Shown piece after piece: positions 25,400 through 33,275 of a DNA stretch of 42,777 bases. The notes under the pieces are model-generated. The model saw nothing but the letters and a program-made list of their open reading frames with translations, did not search any database and was not told the DNA's origin. Both the position numbers and the translations under genes were made by a program. How positions within the stretch are numbered: position 1 is the stretch's first letter; each line of letters opens with the position of its first letter. Source of the DNA: Alphaproteobacteria bacterium. Its GTDB lineage: Bacteria; Pseudomonadota; Alphaproteobacteria; Rhizobiales; Hyphomicrobiaceae. The DNA is taken from the NCBI GenBank assembly GCA_019137195.1, contig JAGVSR010000152.1, positions 1 through 42,777 of the forward strand, read 5' to 3'.

Positions 25400-27280
25400 T
25401 TGACGATCGCCACCGCCATCTCCTGCATCTTCTGGCTCGCGGTGGCCGCGCTCCTGATGGGGCTCCTGCGCCGCGCGAGACTGTGGTCGGTCGGCCAGTC
25501 GGCGCCGGTCGACTGGCTTGGCCTTTTCGCCATTCCCAGGCGCTACCTTGTCGACGTGCATCACGTCGTTGCGCGCGATCCCTATATCGCCCGCACGCAC
25601 GTCGCGACGGCGGGCGGCGCCGTCGCGCTCATGACGTTCGTGACATTGAACTATGGCTTCGGGCTCAACTGGTCGGTGCTCGACGATCTGATCGGTCTAG
25701 CGGCGGCCTTGATGCTGGTCGGTGTCGTCTTCGTCTGGCTTCGTCGCAGAAATCCGCCCTCGCGGCTCTCGGGCGGCGACTGGCATCGGCTGCCCTACAC
25801 GCTGGCAGCATTTGCGCTCGGCATCGCCGCGCTCGTCAACCTGACGCCCGGCTCCGTCCTCTCGCTCGTCGCGCTCGCCGCCATGATCCTGTTTCTCGCC
25901 GGCGCCGCGGAGCTCGCGCTCGGCATCGGCGCTGGCGGACCGATGAAGCATGCGGTAGCGGGAGCGTTGCATCTCGCCTTCCACTCGCGTCCCGAGCGGT
26001 TCGGCGGCGGCCGCTCGACTGGCTTGAAGCCGCTCGACCTCGACGCCAAGGACTACGGTATCGGCAAGCCGGTCGACTTCAAGTGGAACCAGCTGTTGGG
26101 CTTCGATGCCTGTGTCCAGTGCGGTAAGTGCGAGGCGGCGTGCCCGGCTTTTGCGGTGGGCCAGCCGCTCAACCCCAAGAAGCTCGTGCAGGATCTGGTC
26201 GCCGGTTTCACGGGCTCGAGCGACCTCCATTACCACGGAAGCCCGTATCCAGGCCGCGCCGTCGGCCAGCACTTCGGAACCCGAGACTGCGCGATCGTAC
26301 CGTCGCTGATCGAAAGCGAGACGCTATGGAGCTGCACGACCTGCCGCGCCTGTGTCGAGGAATGCCCGATGATGATCGAGCACGTCGACGCCGTCGTCGG
26401 GATGCGCCGCCATCTGAACCTCGTGCATGGAGAGGCGCCTGGCAAAGCTGCGGACGTCCTTGCCAACCTTCGTGAGACCGGCACCCAGGGCGGCTATGAG
26501 CTAGAGCATCGCTACAGCTGGGCCACTGGCCTCGATATTCCTGTAGCCCGCCCGGACAAAGCGTTCGACGTGCTTCTGATCGCTGGAGAAGGTGCCTTCG
26601 ACATGCGCTATCAGCGCACGTTGCGGTCGCTGGTCAAGATCATGAAGGCAGCCAGCGTCGATTTCGCGATCCTCGGCGGTGGTGAGCTCGACACCGGCGA
26701 TCTTGCCCGCCGCCTTGGCGACGAGGCCACGTTCCAGAGGCTCGCCAAGGACAACATCGCCCGCCTCAGGCCGCTCGCCTTCCAGCGCATCGTGACGCCT
26801 GACCCGCACGTGCTGCATAGCCTCAGGAACGAGTATGGCGCGCTTGGCGGCCGCTACGAGGTCCTGCATCACACCGCCTTGCTCGCCGATCTGGTCGAGA
26901 GAGGGGACGTCCGTATCTCCCGCGCAGCCAATAGGCGCACGCTGACCTATCACGACCCTTGCTACCTCGGCCGCTACAACGGCGAGACCGATGCGCCGAG
27001 GAGACTGCTCTCTGCACTCGCCTTCGACGTGCGCGAGATGGAGCGCTGGGGCATGAGAAGCCGTTGTTGCGGCGGTGGTGGCGGTGCGCCGCTGACCGAC
27101 ATTCCCGGCAAGGCGCGGATCCCGGATCTCCGCATGGCTGATGCCAAGGCCACCGGAGCCGGCATCCTCGCCGTAGCCTGCCCGCAATGCACCTCCATGC
27201 TCGAAGGTGTCACTGGAGCCCGCCCGGAGGTTCTCGACCTCGCCGAGCTGGTGGCCGCCGCCCTGGAGCTGAACCCATGA
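25400..27280 (+). CDS. dgcB: DgcB-like membrane Fe-S oxidoreductase (heterodisulfide-reductase-like)
   Basis: About five hydrophobic helices occupy residues 1-185. Two 4Fe-4S motifs follow: C238-x2-C241-x2-C244-x3-C248 and C312-x2-C315-x2-C318-x3-C322. The C-terminal half has two Cys-rich CCG-type segments (HDPCYLGRYNG and SRCCGGGGG) and a final CPQC. This is the layout of DgcB, the electron-transfer partner of DgcA, which would feed electrons from dimethylglycine oxidation into the membrane quinone pool. The start is TTG at 25400, two bases after the dgcA stop, and no better start is nearby. The 3' end overlaps the next gene as ATGA. Confidence 0.86.
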   Translation: MTIATAISCIFWLAVAALLMGLLRRARLWSVGQSAPVDWLGLFAIPRRYLVDVHHVVARDPYIARTHVATAGGAVALMTFVTLNYGFGLNWSVLDDLIGLAAALMLVGVVFVWLRRRNPPSRLSGGDWHRLPYTLAAFALGIAALVNLTPGSVLSLVALAAMILFLAGAAELALGIGAGGPMKHAVAGALHLAFHSRPERFGGGRSTGLKPLDLDAKDYGIGKPVDFKWNQLLGFDACVQCGKCEAACPAFAVGQPLNPKKLVQDLVAGFTGSSDLHYHGSPYPGRAVGQHFGTRDCAIVPSLIESETLWSCTTCRACVEECPMMIEHVDAVVGMRRHLNLVHGEAPGKAADVLANLRETGTQGGYELEHRYSWATGLDIPVARPDKAFDVLLIAGEGAFDMRYQRTLRSLVKIMKAASVDFAILGGGELDTGDLARRLGDEATFQRLAKDNIARLRPLAFQRIVTPDPHVLHSLRNEYGALGGRYEVLHHTALLADLVERGDVRISRAANRRTLTYHDPCYLGRYNGETDAPRRLLSALAFDVREMERWGMRSRCCGGGGGAPLTDIPGKARIPDLRMADAKATGAGILAVACPQCTSMLEGVTGARPEVLDLAELVAAALELNP

Positions 27281-28413
27281 GCGGCACGACAGGCACCGAC
27301 ATCAAGCGGAGAACGCCGCGCCGTCCTTACGTGGTCACGGCCGACGGCCTTCGCCGCATCGTGCTCGGTGCCGAGGCAAGAGGCGCAGCACCAACAGCTG
27401 CACCCATCGTGGCGCAGCCAACGGGAAAGCCGCTGCGTCCGCGCCGGGAGCCGGTGGAATGGCACGTCGCCGTCATTCAAGCCGAACGGGGCGACCTCGA
27501 TGGTCACGCCCGCGAGGCTGTCGCCGCTGCGGCCATTCTCGCCCGGCCGGAAACGGGAGTTCTGGCGATCATACTCGGCCCGTTTAGCGGCTGCGTCGCT
27601 GACCTCGGCGCCGATGCCGCGCTCGTCCTGTCCGAGGCGGGCGACCGCTACGACCCGGAGCACGATGCGGAGCGCGTGGCTGCCATCGTCGTGCGCTACC
27701 GGGCCAAGCACATCTTCCTGCCTGATAAGCCTGACGCCGACGGCGACCTCGGCCGCCGCCTCGGCGTCGCGCTATCTGCCGAAACCGCAGCGCATGTCGT
27801 CGAGCTATCCGGCACGCACGCCGCCGTGCGCTGGTCCGGCGGGACGAGCGTCGCGCGCGCTGGCTTGCCACGCGTCGTCCTCCTTGCGCCAGGCGCGGTC
27901 GACGCGAGGCTGCCGTTCGCTGGCGCCGGCGAGATCCTGTCACCGGAAGAGCTCTCGGCCTCGCAGCCGGACGCACGTATCCGCGACCTCGGGCTCGTCG
28001 CGCTCGGCGCCGAGGGCGTTCCGCTTGAGGAGGCGGATCTCATCGTCTCCGCTGGCAATGGCGTCGCCGACATGGCAGCGCTGAATCGACTAGCCGGCAC
28101 GCTCGGCGCCGCGGTGGGCGCCAGCCGCGTCGCCGTCGACGAGGGCAAGTGCGCCCGTCACCAGCAGATCGGTGCCACTGGAAAGACGGTGGCTGCCACC
28201 ACCTACATCGCCGTCGGTATCTCGGGTGCCGTCCAGCATCTCATGGGCATAAAGGACTGCCGCCACGTCATCGCCATCAATCGCGATGCCGGCGCGCCCA
28301 TCGCCGGCCGGGCCGATCTCACCGTCGTCGGCGATGCCGGAGAGATCGTGCCGGCCCTGCTCGACGAGATCGAGCGCCGCCGCCGCCGCAACGACCCGGA
28401 GGCGGCGAGATGA
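27277..28413 (+). CDS. etfA: Electron transfer flavoprotein alpha-subunit-like protein
   Basis: The 378-residue product begins MSGTTGTDIKRRTPRRPYVV and has a basic N-terminal extension before the ETF fold. The C-terminal FAD-binding region is well conserved: SAGNGVADM, VGASRVAVD, QIGATGKTVAATTYIAVGISGAVQHL and AINRDAGAPI. With the next gene it forms an ETF pair of the type found beside dgcAB in pseudomonads, where it carries electrons from the demethylase. It overlaps dgcB and the next gene by ATGA, so all four proteins are coupled. Confidence 0.86.
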   Translation: MSGTTGTDIKRRTPRRPYVVTADGLRRIVLGAEARGAAPTAAPIVAQPTGKPLRPRREPVEWHVAVIQAERGDLDGHAREAVAAAAILARPETGVLAIILGPFSGCVADLGADAALVLSEAGDRYDPEHDAERVAAIVVRYRAKHIFLPDKPDADGDLGRRLGVALSAETAAHVVELSGTHAAVRWSGGTSVARAGLPRVVLLAPGAVDARLPFAGAGEILSPEELSASQPDARIRDLGLVALGAEGVPLEEADLIVSAGNGVADMAALNRLAGTLGAAVGASRVAVDEGKCARHQQIGATGKTVAATTYIAVGISGAVQHLMGIKDCRHVIAINRDAGAPIAGRADLTVVGDAGEIVPALLDEIERRRRRNDPEAAR

Positions 28414-29261
28414 AGACGCCCCCTCTCTCCGTTGCCGTCCTCGTGTCTGCAGGTATCAACCCCACGAGCGGCAGCCCGCGCGCCGCCCGCGGCGATGCCG
28501 TCGCCCTGTCGCTAGCACGCCGTCTCGGCAGCATCACCGTGCGTACTCTTCACGCCGGCTCGGCGTTGGAGCCGGCGCTTGCCGACTACCTGGCGTTGGG
28601 CGCGGAAGAGATCGAAGTCGTGCCTGTTGCGGACGGTGCCAGCATCGAATCCTCTCTCGTCTCCAGGCTGCAAGGAACCGATCTCGTCGTAACGGGGTGC
28701 CGCGCTGAGCAGGGCGCCGGAAGCGGCCTGCTCCCCTACGCGCTCGCTAGGCACCTTGGATATCCGGTCGTAGCCAATGTTCTCGAGGTTCGCGTCGTCG
28801 GCGGCGAGGCCCACCTTCTGCAGTTCCTGCCGCGCGGCAGGCGTCGCAAGCTCGCCGTCAGGCTGCCGGCGGTCATCGCCGTACACCCCATGGCGCCTGT
28901 GACGCTCGCCTACGCCCACGCCGCGCGCGCCTCCGGCCGCATCGTCGCCCATTCCATTCCCTTGAGCGTTGCGAGGCAGCAAGGCGAAGATGCCGAGGTG
29001 AGGTCCGGGGGGGGCGCAAGTCCGGACCGTCGGGCAGGCGCTCCACGCCCGGTCACGCCTGCCGGCGATTGGAAACCCGACCCGCGGGCGCGCCAGGTCG
29101 TTCGCTTGAAGGCAGAGGACCGCAAGCCAGCCCACGCCCGTCTCGAGGCTGCGATTGTGTCTGAGAAGAAGGGCGGCCTCGTCGTCACCGAGGGCTCCGC
29201 AGCCGACAAGGCAGGCGTCATCCTCGACTATCTCGCTCGCCACGGCCTCTACGAGCCGTAG
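28410..29261 (+). CDS. etfB: Electron transfer flavoprotein beta-subunit-like protein
   Basis: This 283-residue protein is the likely ETF beta partner. It starts MKTPPLSVAVLVSAGINPTSG at an ATGA overlap with the previous gene. The Rossmann-like core with DLVVTGCRAEQGAGSGLLPYALARHLGYPVV resembles EtfB, though it is diverged from housekeeping ETF. Residues about 195-235 are a Gly/Pro/Arg-rich linker, and the C-terminus (SEKKGGLVVTEGSAADKAG) forms a separate segment typical of the demethylase-linked subgroup. It is the last gene of the sox-sda-dgc-etf operon and is convergent with the TonB-receptor gene, 175 bases away. Confidence 0.8.
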   Translation: MKTPPLSVAVLVSAGINPTSGSPRAARGDAVALSLARRLGSITVRTLHAGSALEPALADYLALGAEEIEVVPVADGASIESSLVSRLQGTDLVVTGCRAEQGAGSGLLPYALARHLGYPVVANVLEVRVVGGEAHLLQFLPRGRRRKLAVRLPAVIAVHPMAPVTLAYAHAARASGRIVAHSIPLSVARQQGEDAEVRSGGGASPDRRAGAPRPVTPAGDWKPDPRARQVVRLKAEDRKPAHARLEAAIVSEKKGGLVVTEGSAADKAGVILDYLARHGLYEP

Positions 29262-29341
29262 AGCCATGTCGCTCCAGCCGTGCCTGGGCTGCCCCGGGAT
29301 AGCGCGCGTTGTCGAGACGTGGCGTGAGCGGAACGGCTGTG

Positions 29342-29372
29342 CGGCGCAGTCCGGCGGCGGCTTGCTGCGCCG
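29342..29372. terminator. Hairpin between convergent operons
   Basis: Eight-base arms CGGCGCAG and CTGCGCCG enclose a 15-base loop in the gap between etfB (plus) and the TonB-receptor gene (minus). No T-tract is present on either side, so termination is only suggested by its position. Confidence 0.3.
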
Positions 29373-29436
29373 ATGCCGCAGGCAAGGAAGTGCAACGGCA
29401 AGGCGTAAAGGCCGGGTCTGCTGCAAATCCTCGGTC

Positions 29437-31926
29437 TCAGAACTTCAATGTCAGCCCCGAGTAGAACGACCGCCCGGCCCCGGCTACCGCATGCCCCGGG
29501 AACAGGTAGTCTGTGTAGTTCGTCCCCCCGAGCGGCGAGTAATACAGCCGATCGAAAACGTTCTCGACGCCGAGGTCGAGGCGCACGTTCTCGAGCTCAT
29601 AGCTGGTTCTGAGATTGACGAGGGTGTAGCCCGCCGTCACGGGCTCGAGCCGGAGGTCGTCGACACGCGTCTTACCGTCGACCATCTGCACTTCGGCGAC
29701 ACTCGTCCATCCGCCCCTCTTGTGCTCGAGTCCAAGCCGACCGTTCCATGGCATCATGTGATAGAGAGGATTACCCGTCACACGGTCCTCGCCATGGACG
29801 TAGCCGCCGCTTCCCGCGAGCGTGAGCTGGCCGAGCGTGTCGCTGTCCGCAAGCCGCACCCGCGCAGCGATGTCGACGCCATAAAGTCTGGCGTCGTGGT
29901 TGACGAATCTGAGTTGATTGAAGCCGTTGACCCAGCCCGGTTCGTTGGAGAGCTCGGCGTTGATGTAATCGTCGACGAAGGTCATGTACGGCGTCACCTT
30001 GACCTCGCCGATGCGCCGCTCGGCGTCGTGTAGCCCGAGTGTCAGGCTCAGACGGTGCGCCACCTCGGGCTCGAGATCGAGGTTGCCGACATAGCCGTTG
30101 CTGTCGCCGAACCAGGTCACCATCTGGCTCACCATCGGGCTCACGCCCCAAGCGTAGCGCTCGTAGAGATTGGGCGAGCGCGTCTTGCGCGCATAGCCCG
30201 CCTCGACGCCCGCGATGCCGTCCCTGGGTTCGTAGCGAACCAGCGCCGAGAGGTCGAAGTTGACATCCGTCCGGTTGCGATCCTCAGCGTTGAACGCATC
30301 CGCTGCGTCCGAATCCGGGTCGCCGTCGATTCGCTCGTAGGCTTGAGCGTCGCCCGTGCTCATAACGACGGTGTCGTTGCGTGCGCCGACGAGCGTGCTG
30401 AAGCCTTGGCCCCAGTCCTGCTCCCATTCGAGGTACGTACCGACCCGCAACCGCTCGCCGTCGTGAATGTTGCGGTACTCCTGAGGGCCCATGCCGCAGA
30501 AGGGTGTGGCGCACACCGCAGGCCACCAGTCTTCGAGCGTCTGGTAGTGCAGCTCGTTGCCGGCGCGAATGATGGCACCGGCCGCGGCCGGAATCTCGAC
30601 CCTTGCCGCATATCCGGCATCCTGGCCCTCCGTATTCATTGGCATGGTCCAGTCATCGCCCCAGCCCTGGGCCGCGAACGAGCGCTGCTTGTCGTCGAGA
30701 AAATTCATCGCGTGGCGGACGCTGTGATAGTAGGCGTTGAGCGCGAGCTTTCCCCAGTCCGACGCGGTTTCGTAGCGCCCGCCGATGTTCCAGCCCTCGT
30801 TAAGGACCATATCCATCGGCTGGTTCACGAAGCCCTGATAGGGAATGTACTGATAGCCGCCTTCGATCGTGTAGAGGTCGCCACCGTCCCTGATCGAGAC
30901 CGCCCCCGTATGGTTCTGCGCCTCGTAGAGCGTGGAGCCGACCAAATCGCCGCTGCCGTCCTTGTAGTTGTCGGCCCGCGTCCAGGCACCGGAATACGAC
31001 ACGCTGACATGTTGACTGGCAGCCGAGGCGCTCGCACCCGTGCTCACGCCCCTCCCGTTCGAGCGGTATGCAGCCGACAGGCTGCCGTGTGTGACCACGC
31101 CTTCGTCCGAATCTGCGAACGCGGCCGAGCCTGTGTCGACGGATATCGTCCCGCCGAGGCTGTCGCCGCCCTGGCTCACCGGCGTCACGCCCGGCGAGAC
31201 CGTGATCGACTTGACCTGCGCTGGATCGGCATAGGAGAGCGGCGGGTTCATGTGGTTGGCGCACGCAGACGTGGTTTCGCGCCCGTTGATGATGATGCGC
31301 ACGCGGTCGTCGGCAAGCCCGTCGATCGCGGGCAGACCCGACACGCCGCCCCCGGTCGCGAGGCTGACGCCCGGCACGTCCTTGAGGAGAGAGGCGGTGT
31401 CGCTGGTCGCGGGACGGCTCTGCGCGAGGGCGCCGCCGCGGATCGAGGTGCCGTTGAGCGGCAGCGACATCGGCGTCTCGGGTGTCTGCCGCGCCGCCGC
31501 AGCCGATGCGGCTGGCGCGCCCTGCGAAAGGGCTTGTTGTGCGGGCGCTGAGCCTGCGCTCTCGGTCGTCGACGGTTCGCCGCCCGTGGTGCGGTCCATC
31601 CTGGTCGGCAAGCTCGCCGGCTTCGGCCGGACCTTCTGGATGACAGTCACGGTCGGCAGCACGCCGTCGGGCTCTCGCATGTCTGAGGCGTCCGGCGCGG
31701 ACGGCGCCGCCGTCTGCGCCGCGGCCGCGGTATCGGCGCTCGGCGCTTGCGGCACGTCGGTTAACCCGTCCGGCTCAGATGGCGGCGGTGCCTGGGATCT
31801 GCCAATGCTGGCCGCAGGGCTGTCCTGTGGTGGCGCTTGCTCCTGGGCGAAGGCCACGCAAGTCATGCTTGCGACGACGATCAGGAGCGCTGCGCTTCGA
31901 AGCGCAGTCTCGTTCGACTTGTTCAC
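29437..31926 (-). CDS. TonB-dependent outer-membrane receptor, OprC-like (probable copper uptake)
   Basis: The 829-residue product has a signal peptide (residues 1-27), a Pro/Ala-rich stretch, a TonB-box-like VLPTVTVIQ near 89-97, and a second low-complexity linker. A plug domain runs from about 152 (SLPLNGTSIRGG) and a beta barrel follows, ending in the outer-membrane-type terminal Phe (LTLKF). The plug has C222-ANH-M226, and the barrel has H405-A-M407. These reproduce the CxxxM and HxM copper-binding residues of Pseudomonas OprC, with nearly the same separation. Copper is therefore the best guess for the substrate. Because the neighbouring cluster needs B12, cobalamin was considered, but the motif argues against it. 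It follows a DUF2946-like gene (57 bases upstream) on the same strand. Confidence 0.87.
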   Translation of the reverse strand: MNKSNETALRSAALLIVVASMTCVAFAQEQAPPQDSPAASIGRSQAPPPSEPDGLTDVPQAPSADTAAAAQTAAPSAPDASDMREPDGVLPTVTVIQKVRPKPASLPTRMDRTTGGEPSTTESAGSAPAQQALSQGAPAASAAAARQTPETPMSLPLNGTSIRGGALAQSRPATSDTASLLKDVPGVSLATGGGVSGLPAIDGLADDRVRIIINGRETTSACANHMNPPLSYADPAQVKSITVSPGVTPVSQGGDSLGGTISVDTGSAAFADSDEGVVTHGSLSAAYRSNGRGVSTGASASAASQHVSVSYSGAWTRADNYKDGSGDLVGSTLYEAQNHTGAVSIRDGGDLYTIEGGYQYIPYQGFVNQPMDMVLNEGWNIGGRYETASDWGKLALNAYYHSVRHAMNFLDDKQRSFAAQGWGDDWTMPMNTEGQDAGYAARVEIPAAAGAIIRAGNELHYQTLEDWWPAVCATPFCGMGPQEYRNIHDGERLRVGTYLEWEQDWGQGFSTLVGARNDTVVMSTGDAQAYERIDGDPDSDAADAFNAEDRNRTDVNFDLSALVRYEPRDGIAGVEAGYARKTRSPNLYERYAWGVSPMVSQMVTWFGDSNGYVGNLDLEPEVAHRLSLTLGLHDAERRIGEVKVTPYMTFVDDYINAELSNEPGWVNGFNQLRFVNHDARLYGVDIAARVRLADSDTLGQLTLAGSGGYVHGEDRVTGNPLYHMMPWNGRLGLEHKRGGWTSVAEVQMVDGKTRVDDLRLEPVTAGYTLVNLRTSYELENVRLDLGVENVFDRLYYSPLGGTNYTDYLFPGHAVAGAGRSFYSGLTLKF

Positions 31927-31983
31927 GGTGAGTTATCCTTGGGTAAGCGCGTGCGGATCTATCGAAGCCGCAGGAACGTCGGA

Positions 31984-32397
31984 CTAGCCGAGGCTCGGCG
32001 GTCCTCTTACCGAAGGCAGACCATGATCGATGATGGTTGCAAGACGCGCCAGGACCTGCACGCCGGACGTCTCCGACGGCTCATAGAGTGCAAGCGGCGT
32101 AACCGCGGGCGCCGTCAGGAGCACCGAGCTGGCAAGCCCCGAGCAAATGGGGCAGCCGCCTTTGCCTTTCGGTGGATCGGCAGGTCTGCTCCCGCTTCCG
32201 CTTTTGCCGCTCGCGTCCGCCGCTGCGTGGCAAATCACGTTGGTGGACAGTGGCGACCCGGTCGACGAGGCGTTCTCGACGGGGCCTGCCACCGCGAGCG
32301 CCCCTGCAAGCATGACGAGGTGATGGCGCACGACAGCCGCGGCCTGCACGAGAAGGCCCACGATGGCCAATAGGGCGATGTAGCGCCGGCCTCTCAC
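31984..32397 (-). CDS. DUF2946-like small His/Cys protein (copy A)
   Basis: I place the start at GTG 32397, which has AGGAG seven bases upstream and aligns with the start of the divergent paralogue at 32678. A longer frame opens with TTG at 32469. The 137-residue protein has one N-terminal hydrophobic segment (ALLAIVGLLVQAAAVV) followed at once by RHHLVML, then ICHA and CPICSGLA further on. These His/Cys pairs are typical of the DUF2946 group, often found near TonB-dependent receptors and copper genes. It is likely membrane-anchored or periplasmic and could bind a metal. It probably forms an operon with the receptor gene downstream. Confidence 0.72.
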   Translation of the reverse strand: MRGRRYIALLAIVGLLVQAAAVVRHHLVMLAGALAVAGPVENASSTGSPLSTNVICHAAADASGKSGSGSRPADPPKGKGGCPICSGLASSVLLTAPAVTPLALYEPSETSGVQVLARLATIIDHGLPSVRGPPSLG

Positions 32398-32677
32398 ACG
32401 TCCTCTCCTACACGCGGCTACGAATTGAGGTCGCAACCGAACTACAGCAGTCGAACGCGATTTCGGCAATCCACAATGTTTGCTGCGTCGCGTTCCGGCC
32501 GCTCACTCGCTCACTCAATCGGCAGCGATGGCTGCTCGATCAATTTATAATGCGGCCAGATGCCTCGAATTGACTTGGGTTAGCCAGCAGCGTTTGCACG
32601 CGGTCGATCTTCGATGCATCATTGTATCAAAACGAGCGCGCGTCTTGGAGGCGTGTGCCGCAGGGGGTTAATCCGGA
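32398..32677. promoter_or_regulatory. Divergent promoter region of the two DUF2946-like genes
   Basis: This 280-base gap is less GC-rich than its surroundings. It contains TATAAT at 32546-32551, without a good -35 box at the right distance, and TTGACT at 32570-32575. It should hold the promoters of the receptor operon (minus) and the second DUF2946-like gene (plus). No clear metal-regulator box was recognised. Confidence 0.35.
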
Positions 32678-33052
32678 ATGGCGTGGCGGCGACTGATCGG
32701 CCGTATTTTGATCGTGGCGCTGCTCGCGCACGCCGTTGCTGTTGTGCGCCATCACATCCTGATGCTCGGCGTTGCGGGCGATGCGGCGCTGGCCGCGACC
32801 CTCATGCCCATCTGTCACGCCGGCATCTCCAAGTCCGACGCTGACAAATCCAATCCCGGAACGGTCCGCAAGTCCTGTCCCATTTGTAGTGGCCTTGCGG
32901 CGGCATTCACGTTGCCGGATCCGGAGCCGCCGCTAGCTCCGGCGTGCATCGAGGCAAAGGACGTGCTGCTCGTGACCTGGGAGGCACCGCGCCTCACCGA
33001 GCGCAGGCACGCCCGCCCGCCGGGCCGCGGCCCCCCATCTCCCCTCAGCTAG
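32678..33052 (+). CDS. DUF2946-like small His/Cys protein (copy B)
   Basis: This 124-residue paralogue of the minus-strand copy shares the pattern hydrophobic helix - VVRHHILML - PICHA - KSCPICSGLAAAF, with a Pro/Arg-rich C-terminus. The shared motifs and head-to-head layout suggest a local duplication followed by inversion. CCGGA lies just before the ATG. It leads toward the RTX-protein gene, which begins 223 bases further on. Metal binding by the His/Cys pairs is inferred. Confidence 0.7.
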   Translation: MAWRRLIGRILIVALLAHAVAVVRHHILMLGVAGDAALAATLMPICHAGISKSDADKSNPGTVRKSCPICSGLAAAFTLPDPEPPLAPACIEAKDVLLVTWEAPRLTERRHARPPGRGPPSPLS

Positions 33053-33275
33053 GCGCATTACCGCCGTCTCGCCCGCAGACCGCCTTCGCGCGCGCCCTCA
33101 CGGCCGGCGGCGAGCGGAGCGCATCCTGACGACGACCGTTTCGCGCCCGACTGCGCGCCCATAGCGCGTCGCCAGCCGGCATCCGGCCGATCATCCGCCG
33201 CGACGCGGCCGCCACGGCCTCCCGAGGTCGTCGCCCCCGCGAGCCAGAGCCAAGAATTTCAGGGGAAATGCAACC

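Noticed and set aside
30055-31551. Long plus-strand frame opposite the TonB receptor (498 codons)
   Set aside because: Antisense to a receptor with signal peptide, plug and barrel; the translation is low in recognisable structure.
29437-31926. BtuB (cobalamin receptor) serving the B12-dependent cluster
   Set aside because: Attractive by context, but the CxxxM and HxM motifs match the OprC copper type and no B12 riboswitch is present.
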